A stretch of DNA of 64,000 bases, taken from the NCBI RefSeq assembly GCF_019880405.1, contig NZ_CP082269.1, positions 3,658,001 through 3,722,000 of the forward strand, read 5' to 3'. Numbering within the stretch: position 1 is the stretch's first letter; every line of letters begins with the position of its first letter. Below are positions 46,090 through 56,673 of this stretch, piece after piece. The position numbers and the translations under genes are program-made. The notes under the pieces are model-generated. The model worked only from the letters and a program-made list of their open reading frames with translations. It ran no database searches and was not told where the DNA came from. This stretch comes from Enterobacter sp. C2 (GTDB lineage Bacteria; Pseudomonadota; Gammaproteobacteria; Enterobacterales; Enterobacteriaceae).

Positions 46090-46248
46090 GTTTTTATTTT
46101 AGCAAAAAAAAGTGCTTAGTAATGATAGGTATACTCGAATTAGCACCATCACATCCCAAGATATGAAATATGCGGCGTAAAGGAAGCTAAGACAATGACA
46201 AAGCTCCCTATTAAAATTGAATGTTATAGCCACAACAAGCATTCTTTA

Positions 46249-47034
46249 CTATTTTATCTCGCACTCCATGACTTTGAATGAGTATTTACCATTATTTTTA
46301 ATCGCAACCAGTACATTGCCATCACCTAAAAAGGAAACCTTACCAATATTAATGTTGGCACATGGACTTTTATCAAACATCTCAAGTGTGTAAATCATTG
46401 CTTGAGATTTATTATTAATATAGGATATATAATCATTACCTGTGAGTCGTGCAAATTGAAAAATAAAAGCACAATAAATTATTAAAGATATAATTTGGAT
46501 TATTAAAGTGGTTTTGTGCAAAAACCTCTGCTGATTAGGTTCATATCCTGGCATTAAGAATTTCTTAAGTTTATCGTCATACACAAAAAACCAGCCCCAT
46601 ATAGGTATTGACACCAAAATAACCGCGAACAGTAAGATCATTCCAAGAGGCACGATCAAAGGAATCATCGAAGCCGCAATAAATATCAAGGAGTGAGGGA
46701 AGTTTGTTGGTGAAACTGAAGTTACATCATTGATCACCACACCCGAAAGGCATAGGGCAAAATTTAAACAAAGCGTACTTGCTAATATCAAAATACCTTT
46801 ACCTAATGTTGTTTGATATATTTTTTTGTATATACTAATCAGACCATGGAAAACTGAAAAACTCCAATATGTCAAAATCAGGATAAAGAAGCCCTTCCGT
46901 AAACTGTGTAAACCTATAGAGTCAATAACAAAACATATAGCAACTGCAATAATAAGATTTCTTATTATTCTTTGAGAAACATCAAGTTTAGAGTTAAAAG
47001 CTGCAACCTTATCAATGGTATTTTTATCTATCAT
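46249..47034 (-). CDS. Polytopic membrane protein of unknown function
   Basis: A 261-residue protein with five or six hydrophobic segments (for example RNLIIAVAICFVIDSIG, ILTYWSFSVFHGLISIY, ILILASTLCLNFALCL, PLIVPLGMILLFAVILV and IIQIISLIIYCAFIFQF). A C-terminal soluble end includes CANINIGKVSFLGDGNVLVA. Very AT-rich. No family recognised. Confidence 0.6.
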   Translation of the reverse strand: MIDKNTIDKVAAFNSKLDVSQRIIRNLIIAVAICFVIDSIGLHSLRKGFFILILTYWSFSVFHGLISIYKKIYQTTLGKGILILASTLCLNFALCLSGVVINDVTSVSPTNFPHSLIFIAASMIPLIVPLGMILLFAVILVSIPIWGWFFVYDDKLKKFLMPGYEPNQQRFLHKTTLIIQIISLIIYCAFIFQFARLTGNDYISYINNKSQAMIYTLEMFDKSPCANINIGKVSFLGDGNVLVAIKNNGKYSFKVMECEIK

Positions 47035-47897
47035 TTGCCACTCATTTTACTTCTTATTTATGCTACATTCATATTGTCAAAAAATAATTTCGGAGCTCAT
47101 TTCTTATCCGCGCATTATTTTAGTAAGTGAATCGAACTAAGATCAAATTTTATAGCATAATTTAACGGTTAATCAAAGCCTTTTTATGGGTTTCTCTTCA
47201 ATGACTCTCGTAATTGTAGTAGACTAGAGAGTATAATCAGCTCTACCTGCTTCAAAGGCCAATCTACATTTTGTGCTAAGTACGGAAAAAATTCTTGCAG
47301 ACTAGTAACCTCAATAATTAATGCAGAAGCGTTTTTATTCCTTTAAGATTAGAGAAATAACAATTATTAAGCGAAACAGAAAAAAGTGCGTCATCGGTTA
47401 CTTTTTACTTACCCAAGCTTTTACCTAATTCCCTCAACACCCTTTCTAGATATTCCTCCTAGCCCTTCACCCTCTAACGAAATATATCAATGATTATTAA
47501 CATCATTTAAATTGGGATGCTATGCCACAAAATGTAAATAAAAATATAAAGTAACAACACCTCAAAACCATATAAAAGGAAAGATAAAACACACTAAAAA
47601 GAGAAATATTCGATACTAAAAGCATATAGAATAAAGCTTTCACATACCCCCTTCAGACTAAAGCCCCTGCATCATCAATGCAATGTTCTGAACATCGCTC
47701 TAAATTTAATTATAAGGTTAAAGTTTATATAAATACTCCATTATTCCAAGCCTAATTCTCCAAGCTGTTTAAGCAAATATTTCGATGAATACCGGACGTA
47801 GCTGCAGTTGTTATCACTTAGGCTATAGAAAAGGCTTCATTATGAGGAAAGACAAAATCTGCGGCTAGAGGGGAACTCGCCCCCTCGATTTGATAAA
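47035..47897. other. AT-rich region without recognisable genes
   Basis: About 860 bases, very AT-rich. No open frame of 60 codons or more, no clear hairpin terminator and no mobile-element ends are seen. It separates hsdR from the membrane-protein gene and may be decayed island DNA. Confidence 0.5.
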
Positions 47898-50800
47898 TCA
47901 GCTATGCAAATACTTCTTAAAGTTCTCCGCCTGCTCAAGGACACTTTTGTAGACTTCATCGTTGGCTACCGGGGGGAAGCCATAGCGGTGTAATAGCAAA
48001 ATAAGCTCTACTTTCAGCTTAGCCTTAATGTCGTCGCGGTTACTCCAGTCGGGGTACTGGGCGCTGTCGTCGACAATCACCTTCATATCCTTGGCCAAAG
48101 CCAGCATCTTATCCTTGTCATAAGTGAAATCGTACTTTTCGCACATATGCACCAGAATATCAAAAAAGGCCTTCTCTTCTATGTCGATACCGATATCAGC
48201 AAACGACATCATCTCGGTCTTAATGTCGTAGATCATGTCGGCCATCTGCTGGGTGAAAGTATCGAACTCTTCACCGTTTAGCACGTCGTTCTCTTTACGC
48301 TGATTGTACTGTTCAACCAATGCCTGGAAACGCTTGGAGAAGTTGATCCCCTGAAGTTGATTCACCTTTTGAAAATCACTGATGGCTTTTGCCAACATTT
48401 TTTGCAGTAGTTGCATCCGGGTGTTGGGCAACTTAATCTTGCCGATACGAGCCATGTACTCGTCGTCAAAGATGTCGATGGTCTCGGCTTTGTCCTCACC
48501 TAAGGTGAAGATCTCTTCCACCCCTTCAGCCTTGAGTGCCTCGGCAATCATCTCACGCACTTTCTGATTCATCTGCGCGGTGTCTGGCGCATCGCCCTTA
48601 GTCAACTTGAAGATGATAGAACGCACGGCCAGATAGAAATGAATTCGCTCTCGCTCATCCTGAGTGATCTCTTCACTGCCAACACAAATGTCGTAGGCGG
48701 CTTTCAGACGTTTCACCAATCCCATAAAGCGAAGCTCAATCTTCTTGGTCTGCAGGGCAAACTCGGCGGCCCGGTTGAGGCATTCCAGTTGTAGGGTCGG
48801 TGCACCAGAGAAGTAATCGCGGCTGTCAAACGTATAGAACACCTGAGCAAGTAGGTGCAGATGATTACGCACCTCAATCAATGACTGTTGGACATCTTCA
48901 AAGTTGGATTTATCAGCCTTCGAGTACATGGCCAATGCCATGTTCATCCGGCTTTTAATGCCGATGTAGTCGACTACCAGCCCCTTTTCCTTACCCTCAA
49001 AGCGTCGGTTTACCCGCGAAATAGTTTGGATCAGGTTGTGCTTTTGCAGCGGCTTATCGATGTAAATAGTATCAAGTTCCGGCACGTCAAAACCAGTCAG
49101 CCACATGTCCACCACAAGGGCAACTTTGAAGTTAGACTTAGGGTTCTTGAACTGCTTGTCCAGCTCACGGCGGTACTCCTTATCACCGAGCAAGTTATAC
49201 ATGGCCTCATCATCATCCTGGCCCCGGGTCATTACCATGTTGACCAGAGGAAGACTCATCAATTCTTTTTTCTCTTGCTCGGTAAGAGTAGCACCATCGA
49301 TAGCCTGTTTCGCCTCGAACCAATCGGGGTGCTGTAGCTTCAGACTCTTATAGAAATCGTAGGCAATCTCGCGGCTGGCACAGACAAACATCGCTTTGCC
49401 TTTAATGGTCGAGCCTTCTGTTACCCGTTTTTCGTAATGCTGGGCAAAATCCTTAGCCAATGCCTCGATGCGATCCGGATCGCCCAAAATGGAATTCATA
49501 TTGGCCGTGGTTTTCTTGCTCTCTTCAATCTGGTGTTCACTGGCACCCAGTTTTTCGCATTCTTGATAGTACTGCTCGATCTCTTCCAGCTTACTGTTAT
49601 CAAGCACCACTTTGGCAGCTCGCCCTTCGTAGACAATTCGCACCGTGATTCCATCGTTAACCGACTCGGTCATAGTGTAGCTATCGATGGTGGGGCCAAA
49701 CACATCCAGGGTGGCGTCGATAGGGGTGCCGGTAAAGCCAACATAGGTCGCGTTAGGCAGCGAGTCGTGTAGATATTTAGCAAAGCCGTAGGTCTTTTTC
49801 ACCGTTCCGCTTTCAGCATCAATGCTGATCTTCAGGTCGAGGTTGATCTGGCTGCGGTGGGCTTCGTCAGAAATGCAGATGATATTGCTGCGACTGGAGA
49901 GCAGTTTAATATCTTCAGTAAATTTGTGGATGGTGGTCAGAAAAACCCCGCCGCTTGCGCAACCAGCCAGCTTGGCTCGCAGATCCTGACGGCTGGTGAC
50001 CGGTTCAATCACCGCATCGCCGATAAAAGCAGTAGCATTGCAGAATTGCTTCGCGAGCTGTTCATCGAGATCGGTGCGGTCGGTAATGAGAACAATGGTC
50101 GGGCTGGCAAAATCGACACTCTTCATCAGCAGGCGTGCAAGGAACTGCATGGTGTAGCTCTTGCCGCAGCCAGTAGCACCAAAGTAGGTTCCCCCTTTAC
50201 CGGTGCCACCGATATTCTCGCCGCTGGCCGTTATCTGCTTGCGCTCTTTTTTAATGTTGTAGTAAAGCTTGCGGGCGGCGTAATACTGCGGGTAGCGACA
50301 GCAAATCTTCACCTCATGTTTGCTGGTGTCTGGGAAAAAGACGAAGTTCTTCAAGACGTCCAGCAGACGGACCGGATGAAATAACCCTTGGATCAGAGTG
50401 TAAAGACCATTGATACCATCTTGCTCTGTGGACTCGTTACCGTTCACCTTGCGCCAAGCGTAGTAGAACTCGTAAGGGGCAAACAGGTTTCCCAGCTTGT
50501 TGTTCACCCCGTCGCTGAGAATACACAGCGCGTTATAGACAAACAGCTTAGGAATATCGCGCTTGTAGCGCACACAAAGTTGGCGCCAGGCATCATAGGT
50601 AGTGGCCTCTTCTTCACGTACCGCCGATTTAAACTCGAAGACTACCAGCGGCAGGCCATTCACATACAAGATGCCATCGGGGATACGCAGTTGCAGCCCG
50701 CCGTCACGGGTCTGTCCTTCTATCTCCAGTTGATTAACCAACCGGTAGATATTATTGCCCACCTCGGTCATCTCTTCGCCATGCCCAGTAAATAAGCTGG

Positions 50801-51179
50801 CTAACTGCTCTGACAAGGTGCTGGTATCCATCAGCTCGATATAGAGGTCTTTCTTATTACGGTCTTCACGTTTAAGTAAAAAGCCGTTGCTGAGCCAGTG
50901 GCAGAAGGTTTTATTGCTCTGGTAGAGATCACTGGCAGGCAGAGTCTGCAACTGATGGAGGATGTGAGCAATCTCCCCTTCCGTGATCCCCTCAATCTGA
51001 TACTGGTTGGCGAGATACTGACGCAGGTCGTACGTAATCAGCACCTCACTTTTCTCTTTGCGCGGCACATTGCTACCGACAAAATGAGGATAGCAGGGTT
51101 GGCCTTCTGCATTCGAGTGCTGTCCCAGTAGGGAGATAATGGCCTGTTCCAGCTTCGCTTCCGTGAAAATATGGCTCAT
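47898..51179 (-). CDS. hsdR: HsdR, type I restriction endonuclease/translocase subunit
   Basis: A 1093-residue motor subunit. The N-terminal nuclease domain has the PD-(D/E)XK motif RIPDGILYVNGLPLVVFEFK (D and E-x-K). The helicase part carries Walker A FGATGCGKSYTMQFL, the DEAH-type box CISDEAHRSQ, and motif VI QTISRVNRRFEGK. The C-terminal part binds the methylase core. The ATG at 51179 (MSHIFTEAKLEQAI) is preferred to an ATG 63 bases upstream. It is the last gene of hsdM-hsdS-hsdR on the minus strand, 93 bases after hsdS. Confidence 0.95.
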   Translation of the reverse strand: MSHIFTEAKLEQAIISLLGQHSNAEGQPCYPHFVGSNVPRKEKSEVLITYDLRQYLANQYQIEGITEGEIAHILHQLQTLPASDLYQSNKTFCHWLSNGFLLKREDRNKKDLYIELMDTSTLSEQLASLFTGHGEEMTEVGNNIYRLVNQLEIEGQTRDGGLQLRIPDGILYVNGLPLVVFEFKSAVREEEATTYDAWRQLCVRYKRDIPKLFVYNALCILSDGVNNKLGNLFAPYEFYYAWRKVNGNESTEQDGINGLYTLIQGLFHPVRLLDVLKNFVFFPDTSKHEVKICCRYPQYYAARKLYYNIKKERKQITASGENIGGTGKGGTYFGATGCGKSYTMQFLARLLMKSVDFASPTIVLITDRTDLDEQLAKQFCNATAFIGDAVIEPVTSRQDLRAKLAGCASGGVFLTTIHKFTEDIKLLSSRSNIICISDEAHRSQINLDLKISIDAESGTVKKTYGFAKYLHDSLPNATYVGFTGTPIDATLDVFGPTIDSYTMTESVNDGITVRIVYEGRAAKVVLDNSKLEEIEQYYQECEKLGASEHQIEESKKTTANMNSILGDPDRIEALAKDFAQHYEKRVTEGSTIKGKAMFVCASREIAYDFYKSLKLQHPDWFEAKQAIDGATLTEQEKKELMSLPLVNMVMTRGQDDDEAMYNLLGDKEYRRELDKQFKNPKSNFKVALVVDMWLTGFDVPELDTIYIDKPLQKHNLIQTISRVNRRFEGKEKGLVVDYIGIKSRMNMALAMYSKADKSNFEDVQQSLIEVRNHLHLLAQVFYTFDSRDYFSGAPTLQLECLNRAAEFALQTKKIELRFMGLVKRLKAAYDICVGSEEITQDERERIHFYLAVRSIIFKLTKGDAPDTAQMNQKVREMIAEALKAEGVEEIFTLGEDKAETIDIFDDEYMARIGKIKLPNTRMQLLQKMLAKAISDFQKVNQLQGINFSKRFQALVEQYNQRKENDVLNGEEFDTFTQQMADMIYDIKTEMMSFADIGIDIEEKAFFDILVHMCEKYDFTYDKDKMLALAKDMKVIVDDSAQYPDWSNRDDIKAKLKVELILLLHRYGFPPVANDEVYKSVLEQAENFKKYLHS

Positions 51180-51272
51180 GGCAATGGCTTCTTCTTCGTG
51201 TTGTGGCCAGTATGGCCTATCAGATAACAAATGCTGCCTCACCGCAGGTAAACAGTGAGGCAGATGGACTGT

Positions 51273-52703
51273 TTATATCAATACCGCGCTTGCGATCTCA
51301 GCTTCATTTTCGTTAAGTTGAATCTCGCCGGAAATCAGTTTAGGTAGCAAGGTGTCGCGAAGATTGACTAACGATTCATTTTCTTGTCGATTTGAAGATG
51401 ACTTTTCAAAGAAAGGTTCTAAATAAAGTGAGACAAATCTCTCCATTATTCTCCCAGTTGAGGGAAGAACAAATTGTATCAATGACAATTCATTGAAAGT
51501 TATCTGTGGAAATGTTCCAGAACGAAGTTCAGCAATTCTTTGGAGTTCATCTGTAGTTTGATTAAGCGTTAACAAAAAATATGCAAACAATGGGTTAAAA
51601 ACATCTTTGGCTCTTAACACCATTAATTTCGTTGAAACTACATAATTGTTTGATTCAAACCCCACATAAGCAAATCTTTTATTTTTCGGTCTAATTTCAC
51701 TAAAAAGAATATCACCTTTTCGAATTGATTTTTTTGCCTGTCCAGGCAATCCATCTACTTTAGAATAATTTGCGTGAAGAAAATCACCATTTTCAATATC
51801 TCCGGTGTTAAGGAAAATCACCTCATCAACTGTTTTTAATGGATAGGTTTTTGAAACAGTATCAACTAACTCTGAGAGTTTTGTTTCCAACCACCCCTCT
51901 GGCACCCAACCACCCAAACCAAGTGAGGGTTCAGAGCATTCCTCAAAAGCAGCAGGAAATAACTGGCGTATTTCCTCCGGCAAGCGTTTGAAGTCGGCAC
52001 TTTCGCGCACTGCTTTGCGGAACTTAGCTCGGCGCAGTAACTCATCAGAAAACTCTAAATCCTGCTCGAAAAAACCTGCATCCAAGGCGTTATCGACCAC
52101 GGGGTCAAAATCTACAAACCAGGACTTAAATAGTGCCTGCGCCATCTGCTCCAGGGTTTGGTTTATTTGGCGGTTTAGAGTGATTTTGTCATCGAGGTTT
52201 TTTAATACTCTTGCAATTTCAATCTGTTCCTCTTCAGGAGGATAAGATATTTCTAGCCTGCCAATCATTTCGTTGTTAAGACTTGCTCGTGTCGACATCG
52301 TTGAAAAAGCGAGCATGGATTGTCGAAATTTAGGACTCCTCAGATAATACCCTACATATTCAGGTACTAACTCGCTGTTCTGATGGGGGCGAAGGCGTTT
52401 GCAAAAACCATTAAAGGTCGCGTTTTCATAATCCTGGAGAGCAACACAGCTCATGCCCAGCTCATGCATTGTCTCGCTAGTACGCGTTAGGAATACATCG
52501 CCACGTTTAACAGAGCAGTTTTCTCGTTCTTTGTCATTGGACTGTACTAAATCACCCAGTTCGTCCGGAGTAAAGTAGTTGTAAAAAACATCCTTAAATG
52601 TCAGAAATGGATGCCCACTACCAAAGTCCTTCGCTGGTTTTGATAACCCAGAACGAATATCGTAATGGTCAAGCAGCTTTGTCGTTTTCCAATTACTCCC
52701 CAT
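51273..52703 (-). CDS. hsdS: HsdS, type I specificity subunit
   Basis: A 476-residue subunit with two target-recognition domains (about 1-150 and 255-420). The conserved helical spacer between them reads EIARVLKNLDDKITLNRQIN and then QMAQALFKSWFVDFDPV; a second conserved helix lies at the C-terminus (LVNLRDTLLPKLISGEIQL). These determine the bipartite DNA target, which cannot be deduced here. Its start overlaps the hsdM stop by 11 bases. Confidence 0.93.
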   Translation of the reverse strand: MGSNWKTTKLLDHYDIRSGLSKPAKDFGSGHPFLTFKDVFYNYFTPDELGDLVQSNDKERENCSVKRGDVFLTRTSETMHELGMSCVALQDYENATFNGFCKRLRPHQNSELVPEYVGYYLRSPKFRQSMLAFSTMSTRASLNNEMIGRLEISYPPEEEQIEIARVLKNLDDKITLNRQINQTLEQMAQALFKSWFVDFDPVVDNALDAGFFEQDLEFSDELLRRAKFRKAVRESADFKRLPEEIRQLFPAAFEECSEPSLGLGGWVPEGWLETKLSELVDTVSKTYPLKTVDEVIFLNTGDIENGDFLHANYSKVDGLPGQAKKSIRKGDILFSEIRPKNKRFAYVGFESNNYVVSTKLMVLRAKDVFNPLFAYFLLTLNQTTDELQRIAELRSGTFPQITFNELSLIQFVLPSTGRIMERFVSLYLEPFFEKSSSNRQENESLVNLRDTLLPKLISGEIQLNENEAEIASAVLI

Positions 52704-54297
52704 ACCCCAGCGCCTCCATATTGGAACGGATAGTCTGATCCAGATTTATCGCTTCATCCAACTGGCAATAGAGGGTCTTAGTCAACTCGTGCATTTTGGT
52801 TTCAAAAGCGATGCCATCATCCTCAATATCAGCTGCACCCACATAGCGGCCCGGGGTCAGAACAAAGTCGTTATCCTTGATTTCATCAAGTGTGGCGACT
52901 TTACAGAAACCGGCTTGATCCTGATATTGCTCGACACTGATTTCCTTGGCCTCGATACGGCGCTTGAGTTCACTCTCGCTACTGCGCCAGGCGTGGAAGG
53001 TATCAGCGATGGTGGCAATATCCTCTTTAGTCAGCTCTTTTTGGGTACGGCTCACCATAGTGCCGAGATTGCGGGCATCTATAAACAGGGTCTCACCGCG
53101 ACGATCACGATACCCATACTGAGAGTTGGCTTGTTTGCTTTTGCTGATAAACCATAGACAAACGGGGATCTGAGTGGTGAAGAACAGCTGCCCCGGCAAA
53201 GCAATCATGCATTCGATACGGTCATCTTCAATTAGCTTTTGGCGGATATCTCCTTCGCCGCTGCTATTCGAGCTCATAGAGCCATTGGCCAGTACAAATC
53301 CCGCAGTGCCATTTTCGCTCAGCTTGGACAGCATGTGCAGGATCCAGGCATAGTTAGCATTGCCGGTGGGTGGAGTCCGAAAGCCTGCAAAGCGCGGATC
53401 GTTGGTTAGCTCAGCCTCGTTTCGCCAGTCCTTCAGGTTAAAGGGTGGATTGGCCATGATGAAATCAGCCTTAAGGTCCGGATGCTGATCGGCAAAGAAG
53501 GTATCAGCAGGGCGCTCTCCCAGATTGCCGGAAAGGCCACGCACTGCCAGGTTCATCTTGGCCAGCTTGTAGGTGGTGCTGGTCAGCTCCTGGCCATAAA
53601 TAGCGATGTCCTTACTTTTACCCTGATGGCTTTCAACAAACTTGAGGGACTGCACAAACATACCGCCAGAACCACAGCAAGGGTCATAGATCTTGCCTTG
53701 ATAGGGTTCGAGCATTTCAGCAAGCAAGGTCACGACTGCTTTAGGGGTGTAAAATTCACCACCACCTTTACCTTCGCTAGCCGCAAACTTGCCAAGGAAA
53801 TACTCGTAGACACGGCCTACGAGGTCCTCTTCGGACAGATCGCATTCGTTGGCGAGGGTGTCTATGTTCTCAATGGTATCAATGAGAGAAGCGAGTCTTT
53901 TCACCTCTAACCCCTGACGGGAGAAGTAGTTATCCGGCAGGGCACCAGTCAGTGACGCATTGCGTTTCTCTATTGTAGAAAGGGCCGTGTCGATAATCAC
54001 CGCGATGTCATCTTGCTTCGCTCGGGCTTTGACGTAAGACCAGCGGGCTTCTGGTGGCAGGAAGAAGACATTGTCCTGCTGATAGAAGACATCCATATCG
54101 ACAAAGGCTTCTTGACCGTTGGCGATCAGTTGCTTGCGCTTGGCTTCGAACTTGTCGCTGATAAATTTAAGGAATACTAAGCTCAACACTACGTGCTTGT
54201 ATTCGGAGGATTCCACGCTGCCACGCAGCTGGTTGGCGGTATCCCAAAGTGTTTCTTCGAAGCCTTTGCCAGCTTTCTTGGTTGGTGATTTAGCCAT
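52693..54297 (-). CDS. hsdM: HsdM, type I adenine-N6 methyltransferase subunit
   Basis: A 534-residue methylase. N-terminal HsdM_N helical domain (about 10-150); SAM-binding motif I is YDPCCGSGGMFVQS; catalytic motif IV is FIMANPPFNLKDW (NPPF). It modifies adenines in the target set by HsdS and protects host DNA. First gene of the operon; the promoter must lie in the gap 54298-54711. Confidence 0.95.
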   Translation of the reverse strand: MAKSPTKKAGKGFEETLWDTANQLRGSVESSEYKHVVLSLVFLKFISDKFEAKRKQLIANGQEAFVDMDVFYQQDNVFFLPPEARWSYVKARAKQDDIAVIIDTALSTIEKRNASLTGALPDNYFSRQGLEVKRLASLIDTIENIDTLANECDLSEEDLVGRVYEYFLGKFAASEGKGGGEFYTPKAVVTLLAEMLEPYQGKIYDPCCGSGGMFVQSLKFVESHQGKSKDIAIYGQELTSTTYKLAKMNLAVRGLSGNLGERPADTFFADQHPDLKADFIMANPPFNLKDWRNEAELTNDPRFAGFRTPPTGNANYAWILHMLSKLSENGTAGFVLANGSMSSNSSGEGDIRQKLIEDDRIECMIALPGQLFFTTQIPVCLWFISKSKQANSQYGYRDRRGETLFIDARNLGTMVSRTQKELTKEDIATIADTFHAWRSSESELKRRIEAKEISVEQYQDQAGFCKVATLDEIKDNDFVLTPGRYVGAADIEDDGIAFETKMHELTKTLYCQLDEAINLDQTIRSNMEALGYGE

Positions 54298-54711
54298 ATA
54301 AATGCGTTCTCTTTTTTATGAAAAACAATCGGATTCGCACGATTTGGCAGCTAAACCCTAGTGAGAGGAAACCTCATTATGAGTTAAACCCTGTGCGAGT
54401 GGTCGCCAATGTATACAAAGTGATATTGACTGGGATTATCTCATAAAATCAGCCGGACTTAATTGCCATAGGCCAAGATGGGTACAAATCTTCTGGATGT
54501 CAGCTTTGAACCAAAAGTGTAGAAAACTTTACGAGTACGTTTGCCTGATGCCAAATTGCTGAAAAAGATCTGATGAACTTACGACTCCAACCAGAGTCTT
54601 GGGAAAAGATGACCATTACATGGTCCTATACGCTGCACACACTTAATGCATGTCTCTCGCTCTAACTGAGTGTAATCTCTGTTAATTAACGAAAGGATAA
54701 AAAAACACACC
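54298..54711. other. Divergent promoter region hsdM / unknown membrane gene
   Basis: No gene is seen. A loose direct repeat, TAAACCCTAGTGAGAGG near 54352 and TTAAACCCTGTGCGAGTGG near 54384, lies close to the hsdM start and could be an operator. Confidence 0.35.
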
Positions 54712-56313
54712 ATGACAGCTCCTTCCCAAATTGACACAACCAGCTTACTTACAATACTGGGCGTCATCGCCGCTGTATGGGCGTTGATATCTCCTACGAG
54801 CAGACTACGACTTCGATTCTGCATGGCTTGGTGGGATTGGTGTATAGGTGGCGTGGTCTTTCTCCTCATTCACTATTTAGTATTTGCTCCTGTTTTAGAG
54901 AAGCTTGGGCTGTACTACAGCCTAGGGCCATGGAAATGGGGGCTCAATAGCTCAAGTGCGGTTTACCTACTTCTTCTCTCTGTCGCCTTATACTACTTTT
55001 GGCGCACAAGGTCTCCTAAACTGGCCAGAGGAAGAGTTCGCATCTTCCGCGAGCTAATTGAAAATTTGCATCTTACAAAGCATTACGACGAGTTGGTGTT
55101 GCTAGTTGAACCCCAATTGTCGAAACTTATTTCCTTAACTAAGCAGCAATCTTGGCTTTTTCGCATAATTAATCATCTGGACAAATCCAACATTGACATG
55201 TCTGCTCTATTTCACGGAATTAAACCTAAAGCAAGACCAGCTTGGCGCGTATACATAAGCCCTTTACTCCAGTATTTGAAGTCGTGCCGTTTGGCTAGCA
55301 AAGAGGTCAATATACAAGCCCGTGAAATCCTCTTAAATCTAGTCACCTCTCCTGAGCTGACAATTCATCTGGCTCTTAGCCACCCGCATTTTTGTCTCAA
55401 GCTCCTTCAAGCCGACGAAGTGATACGCTCCGACTTCATTGAAAACTACATGGATGCGTTACTCGATGCACCGGGAAGCCGCCTCTACGTGGAGTTAAAG
55501 AATAACCAAAATCTGCATCGTGGAAATCGTCTGCTGCTACCGGAGAACAACCGATTACTTCGATTCTTCTTCGCCGATGCAGCTTTGGCGATGAATAACG
55601 GTCTGGATAATGCCATTGGCACTGCAATGTGTCGGCGACTGGATGAAGATAACAAACTAGCCGAGAGGTTGAACAAATCATTGGGATCCTACTATGACTC
55701 AGGAAGATTTCGTTGCCCGATCAATTCGGGCTTAACGCTCTTTGAGATCATGGTCCATGAGGGTATTCATCAGGGCCTGCAAGACCATATGTGGTTGCAT
55801 TACTTCGGGCATTTCGCGGAAAAAATTTTGAAGCAAATGGATACGTTACCCGATGAAGAAACCTATCAGGAATGGCCGACACCGTTTCATTATCTTCTTT
55901 ACCGCTTAATTAGTATCGCTACCGATTGGACCGAACAGTGCGCGCTCATTGATGATTCAGAGATTCCGGAGGCGACACGCTCCGCTGATAAATTTGACCA
56001 GCACTATATTTCTAAAGAAGCGACCAAAGTCCTTGGGGTGATGCTCGAATACATCATCCCAAGCGAGAAATTATCTCCTGCATTCAAGAGATATCTGGTG
56101 GAAGTGGTCGTACGTTGTTACATCAAACTTGAGAACAATCCCAGGTTGTCTGATGTCGCATTGGCACTCTTGACTAACGTAATTATGGGTAAGGATCTTC
56201 CGACAAAAATCTCTTATCGTTTAAAACTTCGGGATGAATTTAGGAGTATTGACCACATAATGAGGAAGGATGCTTTGAAGTTTGAACAAACCTTAGATGA
56301 ATCACTTGCGTGA
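54712..56313 (+). CDS. Membrane-anchored protein of unknown function with an HExxH motif
   Basis: A 533-residue protein. Three hydrophobic segments lie in the first 100 residues (TILGVIAAVWALIS, CIGGVVFLLIHYLVFAPVL, AVYLLLLSVALYYFW). The remainder is cytosolic and helical. Residues 349-353 read HEGIH within EIMVHEGIHQGLQDHMWLH, a zinc-protease-like HExxH, though it may be chance since no third ligand is evident. It is divergent from hsdM and ended by its own terminator. Family not recognised; a defence role is suggested only by position. Confidence 0.55.
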   Translation: MTAPSQIDTTSLLTILGVIAAVWALISPTSRLRLRFCMAWWDWCIGGVVFLLIHYLVFAPVLEKLGLYYSLGPWKWGLNSSSAVYLLLLSVALYYFWRTRSPKLARGRVRIFRELIENLHLTKHYDELVLLVEPQLSKLISLTKQQSWLFRIINHLDKSNIDMSALFHGIKPKARPAWRVYISPLLQYLKSCRLASKEVNIQAREILLNLVTSPELTIHLALSHPHFCLKLLQADEVIRSDFIENYMDALLDAPGSRLYVELKNNQNLHRGNRLLLPENNRLLRFFFADAALAMNNGLDNAIGTAMCRRLDEDNKLAERLNKSLGSYYDSGRFRCPINSGLTLFEIMVHEGIHQGLQDHMWLHYFGHFAEKILKQMDTLPDEETYQEWPTPFHYLLYRLISIATDWTEQCALIDDSEIPEATRSADKFDQHYISKEATKVLGVMLEYIIPSEKLSPAFKRYLVEVVVRCYIKLENNPRLSDVALALLTNVIMGKDLPTKISYRLKLRDEFRSIDHIMRKDALKFEQTLDESLA

Positions 56314-56431
56314 TGTCCAAAACGGATTAGGGTGCAAAGTTAGCATAAGCTATTAATCCTCTGAAAGCGCATGACTTACTTAAGCCTGCGTTGCTGACAT
56401 TCACGTGAGCTCAGGGAAAAAATTTGCCTAT

Positions 56432-56459
56432 AAAAAACCTGCTTGTAAGCTGGGTTTTT
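56432..56459 (+). terminator. Terminator of the unknown membrane gene
   Basis: AACC-T-GCTT-GT-AAGC-T-GGGTT forms a stem with one mismatch and a run of T residues after it, 119 bases after the stop codon. Confidence 0.6.
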
Positions 56460-56549
56460 GGCTATTTTGACTTAGGTCACTGTTGCTTGAGACGCATAAC
56501 CAAAAAAATGCAAATCCTTGAATCAAAAATAATTAATGCCAAATGTGTT

Positions 56550-56569
56550 GTGGTTTTTACCACTTTTTT
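56550..56569 (+). terminator. Hairpin plus T-run in the leader of the multiubiquitin operon
   Basis: GTGGT-TTTT-ACCAC is a perfect five-base stem followed by TTTTTT. It lies 105 bases before the first start codon of the operon, after the upstream gene's own terminator, so it may be an attenuator. The short stem makes this uncertain. Confidence 0.5.
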
Positions 56570-56673
56570 GGCGTATGAAGTAATCATTGGGTTAACGTAA
56601 TCGTAGCTTTAAAATTTGGTTGAGCCTAGCTAAGGTATCTGTTCTATGGACGAGTAATCTATTGGAGGTTGCA

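Larger units (their letters stand above)
56314..56673. other. Leader/promoter region of the multiubiquitin operon
   Basis: Non-coding, AT-rich. It contains the terminator of the upstream gene (56432-56459) and a second hairpin with T-run (56550-56569) just before the operon. A frame open from 56620 is in phase with the first gene but lacks a ribosome site. Confidence 0.5.
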
